17,445 bases of DNA from Acidobacteriota bacterium. GTDB lineage: Bacteria > Acidobacteriota > Terriglobia > Bryobacterales > Bryobacteraceae. Each line of letters starts with the position of its first letter. Positions within the stretch are counted from its first letter, which is position 1. The position numbers were made by a program, and so were the translations under genes. Below are positions 1-6,403 of this stretch, one piece after another. The stretch lies in NCBI GenBank assembly GCA_023436715.1, contig JAEZIJ010000115.1, positions 1 through 17,445 on the forward strand. The letters run 5' to 3'. Under the pieces are notes generated by a model that saw only the letters and a program-made list of their open reading frames with translations, did not search any database and was not told where the DNA came from.

Positions 1-88
1 AGGCCGGCGCAGCCCGAGGGGCTGCCCCACTCGCGATCGGAAGCAGCCGCGCGGTCTCGACCGATTTTCAACGGAGCGGTGATTTTCA
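1..88. mobile_element. probable terminus of an IS21-like insertion sequence (partial)
   Basis: Two direct copies of GATTTTCA lie at 63-70 and 81-88. On the minus strand the segment begins TGAAAATCACC at position 88 and has no continuing reading frame. Repeated GATTTTCA blocks inside termini that begin TG and end CA are remembered as typical of IS21-type elements, so this is family resemblance and not a database match. A hairpin (GCAGCCC 9-15, GGGCTGC 19-25) may be a terminator for a gene left of the window. The segment abuts an abruptly truncated nucleotidyltransferase gene, which supports an insertion boundary near 88. No transposase is visible because the element would extend off the left edge. 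Confidence 0.35.
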
Positions 89-208
89 GGGGCGCGTGAA
101 CCGGGGCTCGGCATACTTCATGACAGCGTAGCCACCAACGATCAGATACTCAACGTCGAATTCGTTTAAGGCAAGTAACAGATCTCTGTAGTGACGGTTT
201 TCTGCCAT
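86..208 (-). pseudogene. truncated minimal nucleotidyltransferase (MNT/AbiEii-like), N-terminal 40 residues
   Basis: The frame starting at the ATG at 208 reads MAENRHYRDLL, then a YLIVGGYAVMKY segment and EPRFTRP, followed by TGA. The [YL]LIVGGxAV block with a PR(F/V)T(R/K) segment is the hallmark N-terminus of minimal nucleotidyltransferases. In intact proteins the PRFT(K/R) is followed directly by the metal-binding DLD motif and more than 100 further residues. Here everything from the catalytic DxD onward is missing, so the protein cannot be a working nucleotidyltransferase. The TGA lies in the putative IS terminus (positions 86-88). It overlaps the 3' end of the upstream partner gene by 59 bp, a layout seen in such two-gene cassettes. 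The intact gene was probably part of a toxin-antitoxin-like or mobile cassette (inference). Confidence 0.6.
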
Positions 209-362
209 GCTTGATTTCCTCAGACAACTCCACCATCTCCCATGCGGCCTGGAAGATGGCTTCATCGCCCTGTTCCTGCCAGAACTCGATGTCGAAGGAG
301 CGGTCGGGGTGATGGCCGCGCACGAGGCGGGTCTTCCATTTCGGGCTGGAGTCAGCATCCAT
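150..362 (-). CDS. small hypothetical protein, upstream partner of the nucleotidyltransferase
   Basis: A 70-residue protein starting at the ATG at 362. It contains DRSFDIEFWQEQG, an AAWEMVELSEEIK helix and a C-terminal LQRSVTCLKR segment. Small proteins with an (F)D.EFWQ...AAWEMV..(L)QRS pattern are commonly encoded just upstream of minimal nucleotidyltransferase genes. The resemblance is from memory, and no biochemical role is known to me. It has no signal peptide or membrane segment and looks like a compact helical cytosolic protein. Its 3' end overlaps the nucleotidyltransferase start by 59 bp, implying translational coupling. It is intact although its partner is broken, so it may now be an orphan. 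The gene is divergent from the flagellar block. Confidence 0.55.
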   Translation of the reverse strand: MDADSSPKWKTRLVRGHHPDRSFDIEFWQEQGDEAIFQAAWEMVELSEEIKHGRKPSLQRSVTCLKRIRR

Positions 363-419
363 CGGCCCTATTGTAACGGGTACGGCGGATGGCCGGATTC
401 TGCCAGCGTGACGAATTTT

Positions 420-435
420 TGGCGCACCTCTTGAG
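420..435 (+). promoter_or_regulatory. candidate sigma-54 (-24/-12) promoter for the flagellar block
   Basis: The segment TGGCGCACCTCTTGAG resembles the RpoN consensus TGGCACG-N4-TTGCW. TGGC, a C and TTG match, but the -12 GC is GA, which weakens the call. The implied transcript start near 446 would leave about 53 nt before flgB. Sigma-54 control of rod and basal-body genes is widespread in bacteria. A TTGACG at 445-450 has no matching -10, so no sigma-70 alternative is obvious. Confidence 0.25.
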
Positions 436-498
436 CCTAAGTAGTTGACGTAAAACGGCCAGGATCGTGGAAACACGCATGCATCGGCTCACCGCGAC

Positions 499-837
499 AT
501 GCTGGACCCTATCGCGGGCAATCTCGAACGGTACATGGACCTGCTGAGCGCCCGGCAGAAGCTGGTGGCCTCGAACATCGCAAACGCGGACACGCCGGGG
601 TACAAGACCAAGGACATCGACTTCGCGCGGGAGTTCCGAGGCCTGATCGCAGGCGGCGCGCCGGACGCTATGGAGGTTTCGGGGCTCGAAATGAAGCACG
701 ACGGAAACAACGTCAGCGTGGACCGCGAAGCGCGCCTGCTGGCGGAAAACGCACTCCGATTCAACGCCGCGGTCAACCTTTTGCGCACCGAAATCCGCGC
801 TGTACGCTCGGCCATTCAGGAGGGCAAGAACGGATGA
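499..837 (+). CDS. flgB: flagellar basal-body rod protein FlgB
   Basis: A 112-residue protein, a normal length for FlgB. The N-terminal rod motif of flagellar axial proteins is present: RQKLVASNIANADTPGYK around residues 19-36, with the ANxxTPGY signature. The C-terminal helix (ENALRFNAAVNLLRTEIRAVRSAI) is the matching partner that packs in the rod. FlgB forms the first part of the proximal rod on the MS ring and is exported by the flagellar type III apparatus without a cleaved signal. It is the first gene of the block, and its TGA overlaps the flgC ATG by 4 bp (ATGA), indicating coupled translation. No Shine-Dalgarno is evident upstream of the ATG, so the start rests on family alignment. Confidence 0.95.
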   Translation: MLDPIAGNLERYMDLLSARQKLVASNIANADTPGYKTKDIDFAREFRGLIAGGAPDAMEVSGLEMKHDGNNVSVDREARLLAENALRFNAAVNLLRTEIRAVRSAIQEGKNG

Positions 838-1271
838 GCTTGTTCTCTCTTCTCTCCGTAAGCGCATCGGGCATGGCGGCGCAGCGGACGCGCGCCGGGC
901 TGCTGACGGAAAATCTGGCCAACGCGGAAACGACGCGGACGCCCGAGGGCGGTCCGTACCGCCGCAAGGACGCGGTGTTTGCGAGCGAAGCGGCGGAATT
1001 GCCGTTCGAATCCGTGTTCCAGGCGGAACTCGGAAGCGGCGCAACGGGAGTGACCGTTTCCGAAGTCATCCAGGACACACGGCCGCCCGAAAAGCGCTAC
1101 CTCCCGGGGCATCCCGACGCCGATGCGGAGGGCTACGTGGCCTTCCCGCGCGTCAATCCCGCCGAAGACATGGTGGACCTGATGGGCGCGGCTCGCGGCT
1201 ATCAGGCCAACGTCGCGGCCGTCTCCGCGGTGAAAGACATGATTCACAAATCCATCGACCTGCTGAGATAG
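834..1271 (+). CDS. flgC: flagellar basal-body rod protein FlgC
   Basis: A 145-residue protein of typical FlgC length. It starts MSLFSLLSVSASGMAAQRTR and continues with LLTENLANAETTRTPEGGPYRRK, the FlgC version of the rod N-terminal motif. It ends with the conserved MVDLMGAARGYQANVAAV.AVKDM helix that polymerises in the rod. FlgC sits with FlgB and FlgF in the proximal rod. The start is supported by an AGGAGGG Shine-Dalgarno at 818-824, inside the end of flgB, and by the 4-bp ATGA overlap. The stop is followed after 10 bp by fliE, so flgB-flgC-fliE form a tight unit. Confidence 0.96.
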   Translation: MSLFSLLSVSASGMAAQRTRAGLLTENLANAETTRTPEGGPYRRKDAVFASEAAELPFESVFQAELGSGATGVTVSEVIQDTRPPEKRYLPGHPDADAEGYVAFPRVNPAEDMVDLMGAARGYQANVAAVSAVKDMIHKSIDLLR

Positions 1272-1281
1272 GAGCGAGCGT

Positions 1282-1581
1282 ATGTCATCCCCAATCAGTC
1301 CGATTACAGGCGCCGGGATCGTTGCGCCGGCCATACAGAGCCCGGCCCGGACCGGCCCGTCCGGAGCGTTCCAGAACGCATTCGAAGCCGCGATCGGCCG
1401 CGCGGAGGACCTGCGCCGGACCGCGGCGGAGAGCACCGAGCGCTTCATTGCCGGCGAAGGCGAGGAGTTGCACAGCACGATTATGGCGACGCAACGCGCC
1501 GAACTGGGGTTCGAGATGTTCCTTCAGGTTCGGAATAAGGTAGTGCAGGCCTATCAGGAAGTGATGCGGATGCAGATGTAG
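1282..1581 (+). CDS. fliE: flagellar hook-basal body protein FliE
   Basis: A 99-residue protein. The C-terminal half carries the FliE pattern: HSTIMATQRAELGFEMFLQVRNKVVQAYQEVMRMQM. This is the conserved (A)...A..F....VR.K...AY.E(I/V)M.M(Q) helix that joins the MS ring to the rod. The Pro/Gly/Ala-rich first 40 residues are variable, as usual in this family. An AGGAG Shine-Dalgarno at 1270-1274 overlaps the flgC stop and supports the ATG at 1282. FliE is an export substrate and a structural adaptor required before rod assembly. The following fliF begins 12 bp after its stop. Confidence 0.95.
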   Translation: MSSPISPITGAGIVAPAIQSPARTGPSGAFQNAFEAAIGRAEDLRRTAAESTERFIAGEGEELHSTIMATQRAELGFEMFLQVRNKVVQAYQEVMRMQM

Positions 1582-1593
1582 CCCGGCGCTCCC

Positions 1594-3303
1594 ATGGACC
1601 AGATCAAAAAGCTGCTTGCCAGTCTCAGCGTCCGGCAGCGAATCTACATCGTCGCGGCGGCCGTGCTTGTCATCGCGGGGATAGTCGCTTTCACAAACTA
1701 TAGGAGCGAACGGGACTTTCGCCCGCTCTACACCGGCATGGCGCCCGAAGACGCCGCGGCTGTGGTGCAGAAGCTGCGTGAGAGCGGTGTTGAGTTCCGC
1801 CTGGCCGAAAACGGCACGGGCGTGATGGTGCCCTCCGCGCGGGTTGCGGAACTCCGGCTCCAAATGGCGGGGGCCGGCCTGCCCAAGACCGGACGTGTCG
1901 GCTTCGAACTGTTTGACAAGACCAACTTCGGCGCTACGGATTTCGCCGAACACATCAATTACCGGCGCGCGGTCGAGGGGGAACTCGAGCGCTCGGTCAT
2001 GGCGCTGGCCGAGGTGGAGCAGGCCCGGGTACACGTCACGTTCCCGAAGGATTCCGTGTTTCTGGAGTCGCGGGAGCCGGCCAAGGCCAGCATCATGGTG
2101 AAGCTGAGGCGCGGGGCGAAACTGGCGCCGGCGAACGTCACCGCGATCTGCCACCTGGTGGCGAGCGCCGTGGAAGGCTTGAATCCGGAGTCCATTTCCG
2201 TGGTGGACATGAACGGCAACCTGCTGAGCCGGCCGCGGAAGAACGGCCTGGATGCCGAGGAGGCGTCCGAAGCGGGGCTGGAGTACCGGCGCCAGATCGA
2301 GAAGGATCTGGTTGCGAAAATCGCCGCGACGCTCGATCCGCTCCTCGGGCCGGAGAAGTTCCGGGCGGGAGCATCGGTCGAGTGCGATTTCTCGGGCGGG
2401 GAGCAGAGCGAGGAGACGTTCGACCCGGCGCGCTCCGTGATGGTGAGTTCGCAGAAGACGGAGGACGTGAGCGGGACGAACCTGGCCTCCGGGGTTCCTG
2501 GGACGGCATCCGCCCTTCCGCGGCCCACCTCGCGGCCGGGAGCATCGGGCGCGGGCACAACGAGGCGCACGGAGAGCATTGCCTACCAGAGCAGCCGGCT
2601 CGTGCGGCGCGTCAAGCTGCCGCAGGGAACCGTAAAGCGGATGTCGGTGGCGGTCCTGCTCGATCAAAACGTGCGCTGGGAGGGCGCGGGCGCCGAGGCC
2701 AGGCGAATCATTGAACCTCCCCCGCCCGAAAGAGTCAAGGCCATCCGGGACATTGTGGCGGCGGCGACCGGCCTGATTCCCGATCGCGGCGACCAGTTGA
2801 TCGTGGAAAGCCTGCCGTTTGAATCCACTCTCACGGCGGAGCCTGCCCCGGCCCCCCCGCCGCCCGCGTCGCCTGCGCCGCCCTTCGCTCTGCCGCCCTG
2901 GCTCGAACAGGCTCTGCGGCAGAAGAATCCGGTGCTTTTGGCCGCGGCCGCTGGCGCGGTCCTGCTATTCGTGCTGGCCGGCGCATTCCTTGCGTTTCGT
3001 GCCAGGAGAAAGCGGCGGCGCGTGGAGCTAGCCCAGCAACAGGAGGTTGCGGCCGCGAAGCCTGTCGCGGAACTGGCCGGCCCCGAGGATGTGGCCGCCG
3101 CCGAACAGGAACTCGAAGCCCAGTTGGCCGAGCAGCAGGCCGCCCATCATCGTATGGAGTTGGAGTCGCTGAGATCCCTGAAGCTGCCGCCGGTGGCGAC
3201 GAAGAAGGCCGAGGTGCTCACGAAACACCTTGTGGAATCGGCCAAAAAGGACCCGACCGCCGCCGCGCAGATCCTGCGGACATGGTTGTACGACGTGGAT
3301 TGA
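1594..3303 (+). CDS. fliF: flagellar MS-ring protein FliF
   Basis: A 569-residue protein of normal FliF length. A first membrane segment lies at about residues 17-36. The YscJ/FliF ring-building modules follow, with the typical FRPLYTGM, FELFDKTNFGATDFAE and YRRAVEGELERS stretches. A low-complexity Pro/Ala linker precedes a second membrane segment at about 446-468. The cytoplasmic tail has a charged helical section (about 470-530) and ends with a FliG-binding-like segment (about 531-569: VESAKKDPTAAAQILRTWL). The protein forms the inner-membrane ring on which export gate and rotor assemble. The intact tail implies a FliG partner, yet fliG is not adjacent. No clear Shine-Dalgarno precedes the ATG. 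Confidence 0.97.
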   Translation: MDQIKKLLASLSVRQRIYIVAAAVLVIAGIVAFTNYRSERDFRPLYTGMAPEDAAAVVQKLRESGVEFRLAENGTGVMVPSARVAELRLQMAGAGLPKTGRVGFELFDKTNFGATDFAEHINYRRAVEGELERSVMALAEVEQARVHVTFPKDSVFLESREPAKASIMVKLRRGAKLAPANVTAICHLVASAVEGLNPESISVVDMNGNLLSRPRKNGLDAEEASEAGLEYRRQIEKDLVAKIAATLDPLLGPEKFRAGASVECDFSGGEQSEETFDPARSVMVSSQKTEDVSGTNLASGVPGTASALPRPTSRPGASGAGTTRRTESIAYQSSRLVRRVKLPQGTVKRMSVAVLLDQNVRWEGAGAEARRIIEPPPPERVKAIRDIVAAATGLIPDRGDQLIVESLPFESTLTAEPAPAPPPPASPAPPFALPPWLEQALRQKNPVLLAAAAGAVLLFVLAGAFLAFRARRKRRRVELAQQQEVAAAKPVAELAGPEDVAAAEQELEAQLAEQQAAHHRMELESLRSLKLPPVATKKAEVLTKHLVESAKKDPTAAAQILRTWLYDVD

Positions 3304-3357
3304 CCGGCCGGAATACAGTTTTCGGAGCTAACATCCGATAAGTAGTCGTTGAACGAC

Positions 3358-3879
3358 ATGCAAACCACCGCTGAAGCCACACAAGACAAAGCACAGTACG
3401 GGAAAACAGACCAGAGGCCGGGCAAGTATCTGACCTTCGAACTCGGCCGGGAGGAGTTCGGGATACAGGTGCTCAAGGTCCGGGAGATCATGGGCATACA
3501 GGACATCACCGCCGTGCCTCACACGCCGCCGTACGTGAAAGGCGTCATTAATCTTCGCGGGAAGGTCATCCCGGTGGTGGACCTGCGGCTGAAGTTCGGG
3601 CTGCAGGAAGTAGAGTATACGCAGCGTACCTGCATCATCGTGGTCCAGGTGGCCGGAGAGGTCGGAACCCTGCTGATGGGGATCGTCGTGGACGGGGTTT
3701 CGGAAGTCCTCAACGTCACGCTGGCGGACATCGAAGACACGCCGGACTTCGGAAACGGTGTCAGCACGCCCTACATTCTCGGCATGGCGAAAATGAAAGG
3801 CAAGGTCAAGATCCTGCTGGAGATCAATCAGGTGATGACCAGCCAGGAGTTGCAGGGGCTTGACCAGGTTCTGCAATAG
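3358..3879 (+). CDS. cheW: chemotaxis coupling protein CheW
   Basis: A 173-residue protein from the ATG at 3358. It shows the CheW pattern: YLTFELGREEFGIQVLKVREI, a VPHTPPYVKGVINLRGKVIPVVDLR core and a GIVVDGVSEVL strand. CheW links chemoreceptors to the CheA kinase at the cytoplasmic membrane. There is no kinase or receiver module, so it is a stand-alone adaptor. An in-frame TTG at 3349 would add three residues. Neither start has a convincing Shine-Dalgarno, and a small palindrome (GTCGT-TGA-ACGAC, 3344-3356) lies across them. The gene sits where fliG is normally found, between fliF (54 bp upstream) and fliH. CheW-fold proteins include CheV, but the length excludes a receiver domain here. 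Confidence 0.95.
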   Translation: MQTTAEATQDKAQYGKTDQRPGKYLTFELGREEFGIQVLKVREIMGIQDITAVPHTPPYVKGVINLRGKVIPVVDLRLKFGLQEVEYTQRTCIIVVQVAGEVGTLLMGIVVDGVSEVLNVTLADIEDTPDFGNGVSTPYILGMAKMKGKVKILLEINQVMTSQELQGLDQVLQ

Positions 3880-3913
3880 CGGAAGGGCTTCCAGGGCAGA
3901 CGGCTGACGCGCC

Positions 3914-4585
3914 ATGGCGACACGAGTGCTGAGCGGTGACGCCGCGGGATCCGTACAGCCGGTGCCCTGGAAGGCTGTCGCGAGCCCGTGCGACGAGGCC
4001 CCGCCGGACGCTAATGAGCAGCCTGCGGTACAGGGCGAATTGGAAGCGCTCCGGGAGCAGTTTGCTCAGGCGGAGCGGGAGTTCCAGCAGCGGGAGCAGC
4101 AGGCCTTCGCAGCGGGGTTTCGGAAAGGCGAAACCGCGGGACGGGAGCAAGCGGCCGCCCGGCTGGACTCGGTAATCGAGCAGTTTGCCCGCACTGTGAA
4201 CGAGGTGTCGCAAATGCGGCGAAAGACGCGTCGCGACGCCGAGCAGGACGTGGTCAAGCTGGCCCTGGCGATCGCGAGGCGAGTCCTTCACCGGGAGATG
4301 AGCCTCGACCGCGAAGCCATCATTGGAGTCGTGAAAGCGGCGCTCGACAAACTCGAAGGGCGCGAAGTGGACCGCATTCACGTCAATCCAGAGGACGCTG
4401 AAGCGGTGAAGAAGTATCTGCAACAGACGGGGCCGCCGCGGGGCATCGAAGTGATTGCGGACCAGCGTCTGGGGCGGGGAGCCGCGATCTTCGAAAGCGC
4501 GCGCGGAAAACTGGACGCGTCCGTGGACACTCAACTCGAGGAGATCCAGCGCGGGCTGGCGGATAAGCTTCGGCAATGGCAATGA
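3914..4585 (+). CDS. fliH: flagellar assembly protein FliH (export ATPase regulator)
   Basis: A 223-residue protein with a variable N-terminus (residues 1-45). A long Glu/Gln/Arg-rich coiled coil follows (about 48-120), including the GFRKGE segment with FliH-type small-residue spacing. The C-terminal FliH/HrpE domain contains DVVKLALAIARRVLHREM and later VNPEDAEAV and GRGAAIFES segments. FliH dimers bind FliI, restrain its ATPase and dock it on the export gate. The gene is placed directly before fliI and overlaps it by 10 bp. No Shine-Dalgarno is obvious at the ATG, so the N-terminus is the least certain part. Sequence divergence in this family is high, but context and the C-terminal domain agree. 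Confidence 0.92.
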   Translation: MATRVLSGDAAGSVQPVPWKAVASPCDEAPPDANEQPAVQGELEALREQFAQAEREFQQREQQAFAAGFRKGETAGREQAAARLDSVIEQFARTVNEVSQMRRKTRRDAEQDVVKLALAIARRVLHREMSLDREAIIGVVKAALDKLEGREVDRIHVNPEDAEAVKKYLQQTGPPRGIEVIADQRLGRGAAIFESARGKLDASVDTQLEEIQRGLADKLRQWQ

Positions 4586-5910
4586 CAGACGCCGGGGGCC
4601 TGGACTTCAGCGCCCTCATCGAAAACATCGAACGGCGAGACCACTACCGCTGGACGGGGACTGTGCTGGCGATGGTGGGGTTGCTGGTGGAGTCGGTGGG
4701 TCCGGCTGTGGCGCTCGGCGACTTCTGCGAGATCCACTGCGCGGGCGGCCGGCGCATACGCACGCAGGTCATAGGGTTCCGGAACGGCCGCGTACTCTCG
4801 ATGCCGCTCGAGGAGACTACGGGGCTCGAATTGGGCGATCTGATCGTTGCGCGCCGCGAGGACGCCATGGTGGAGGTGGGGCCGGGCATGCTCGGCCGGG
4901 TCCTGGACGGTTTTGGCAAACCTATCGACTCCGGGGCGCCCATAGAGGCGGCGGCCGCGTATGATCTGTACAAAGCGCCGCCCGGACCGCTCGAACGCGA
5001 GCATATCGTGGAGCCGCTGGTTACGGGCATCCGGGCAATCGACAGCCTGCTGCCGTGCGGTACGGGGCAGCGCATAGGCATTTTCGGAGGGAGCGGTGTG
5101 GGCAAGAGCACGCTGCTCGGCTCGATGTGCCGTCACAACTCCGCCGATGTCACCGTGGTTGGGCTGATCGGAGAACGGAACCGCGAAGTGCGGGCATTCA
5201 TCGACCACGACCTGGGGCCTGAGGGGATGAAGAAATCCGTGCTGGTGGTGGCGACTTCAGACCGGCCCGCGCCGCTCAGAATCCGCGCGTGCTTCGTGGC
5301 GCTCGCGGTCGCGGAGTATTTCCGCGACCAGGGGGCGAACGTGCTGCTGGTGATGGACTCGGTGACCCGTCTGGCAATGGCGCAGAGGGAAATTGGCCTG
5401 GCCGCGGGCGAGCCGCCAAGCCAAAAGGGATACACGCCTTCCGTTTTCAACCTGCTGCCCCAGGTGTTTGAGCGCGCCGGCAAATTCCGGCGCGGGTCGA
5501 TCACCGGCTTCTTCACGGTCCTGGTCGAGGGCGACGACCTGACGGAGCCGATCGCGGATGCGGTTCGCGCCATCCTGGACGGCCATATTGTGCTCTCGCG
5601 GCGTCTGGCCGGAATGGGTCACTATCCCGCTATCGATGTTCTGAATTCCGTGAGCCGCCTCACGTCTCAGGTGGCGACGCCGGAGCAGCGCGAAGCGGGT
5701 ATGCGGCTCCGCGAGGCGCTGGCCACCTATCACCAGTCGGAAGATCTGATCCAGTTGGGAGCGTATGTTTCCGGCTCGAACCCGAAGCTCGACGCCGCAA
5801 TCAAGTCCCGCGACAAGCTGCTCGATTTCCTGAAGCAGGATGCCTCCGGTAAGTCGCCGCTCGAGGAGACTGTGGGCCGGATGCAGAATCTCGCGAAGAT
5901 GCTGTCGTAA
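4576..5910 (+). CDS. fliI: flagellum-specific ATP synthase/export ATPase FliI
   Basis: A 444-residue protein of standard FliI length. Walker A is at residues 171-178 (GGSGVGKS). The Walker B region is VLLVMDSVTR, followed by the family signature LAMAQREIGLAAGEPPSQKGYTPS in which the GEPP is characteristic. The segment around RRGSITGFFTVLVEGDDL with DGHIVLSRRLA separates export ATPases from F1 beta subunits. It forms the cytosolic hexamer that helps unfold and deliver export substrates. Two in-frame ATGs (4576 and 4582) are possible starts, both inside the end of fliH. It is translationally coupled with fliH and followed by fliJ after 9 bp. Confidence 0.97.
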   Translation: MAMTDAGGLDFSALIENIERRDHYRWTGTVLAMVGLLVESVGPAVALGDFCEIHCAGGRRIRTQVIGFRNGRVLSMPLEETTGLELGDLIVARREDAMVEVGPGMLGRVLDGFGKPIDSGAPIEAAAAYDLYKAPPGPLEREHIVEPLVTGIRAIDSLLPCGTGQRIGIFGGSGVGKSTLLGSMCRHNSADVTVVGLIGERNREVRAFIDHDLGPEGMKKSVLVVATSDRPAPLRIRACFVALAVAEYFRDQGANVLLVMDSVTRLAMAQREIGLAAGEPPSQKGYTPSVFNLLPQVFERAGKFRRGSITGFFTVLVEGDDLTEPIADAVRAILDGHIVLSRRLAGMGHYPAIDVLNSVSRLTSQVATPEQREAGMRLREALATYHQSEDLIQLGAYVSGSNPKLDAAIKSRDKLLDFLKQDASGKSPLEETVGRMQNLAKMLS

Positions 5911-5919
5911 GAATCGACC

Positions 5920-6351
5920 ATGCACCGGTTTCGGTTTCGCCTCGATTCTGTCCTGGGATGGCGGCGGCTACAGGTGGAGACCGAGGAAGTCAAACTGCGG
6001 CGTCTGTTCGAGCAGTTGCGTCAGGCGGACCTTGCTCGCGAACGGGTGCAGGCCGAAAAGCTAGAATCGGGGCGGGCGGTGCTTCATTCGGCTTCACCGA
6101 GTTCGGCGGAACTGGCCGCAATGGAGGCGCACAGCCGCCACCTGACGCGCGAATTGGCACGCTTGGCCGTCGAGAAACTCCGGTGCGAACAACGTATCGC
6201 TGAACAGCGGGGAAGGCTGGTCGAGGCGCAGCGGGCGATGAGACTGCTGGAGAAGCTCCGGGACAAGCAGCTCACCGAATGGAACGAGGCGGCTAACCGG
6301 GAGCAGGAAGCGGCGGCCGCGGAACTCTTTCTGGGGAAGTGGAATCGGTGA
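5920..6351 (+). CDS. fliJ: flagellar export protein FliJ
   Basis: A 143-residue protein, almost entirely predicted antiparallel coiled coil, rich in Glu, Arg, Leu and Gln. It begins MHRFRFRLDSVLGWRR, matching the F.F.L..VL..R start of FliJ proteins, and has an R(L)LEKLRDKQLTEW segment near the end typical of the family. FliJ is the stalk of the FliI hexamer and couples it to the FlhA gate. Position immediately after fliI supports the call although coiled coils give weak family signals alone. It is the last gene of the flagellar block; the hook genes flgD, flgE and fliK that often follow are absent. Confidence 0.9.
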   Translation: MHRFRFRLDSVLGWRRLQVETEEVKLRRLFEQLRQADLARERVQAEKLESGRAVLHSASPSSAELAAMEAHSRHLTRELARLAVEKLRCEQRIAEQRGRLVEAQRAMRLLEKLRDKQLTEWNEAANREQEAAAAELFLGKWNR

Positions 6352-6355
6352 AGAA

Positions 6356-6382
6356 GACCCGGCGTTGGAGGGGCGCCGGGTC
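6356..6382. terminator. bidirectional terminator-like hairpin between convergent genes
   Basis: A perfect 9-bp GC-rich stem (GACCCGGCG 6356-6364 with CGCCGGGTC 6374-6382) and a 9-nt loop lies in the 52-bp gap between fliJ and the convergent minus-strand gene. No U-run follows on either strand, so it may act as a weak or factor-assisted terminator. Confidence 0.5.
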
Positions 6383-6403
6383 CTCCGGGTGCCGGACGAC
6401 CGG

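Noticed and set aside
445..450. TTGACG as a sigma-70 -35 for flgB
   Set aside because: At 16-18 bp spacing the downstream hexamer (tggaaa) does not resemble a -10.
1285..2667. 460-codon open frame on the minus strand
   Set aside because: Antisense to fliE and fliF, His/Arg/Pro-rich with no recognisable domain.
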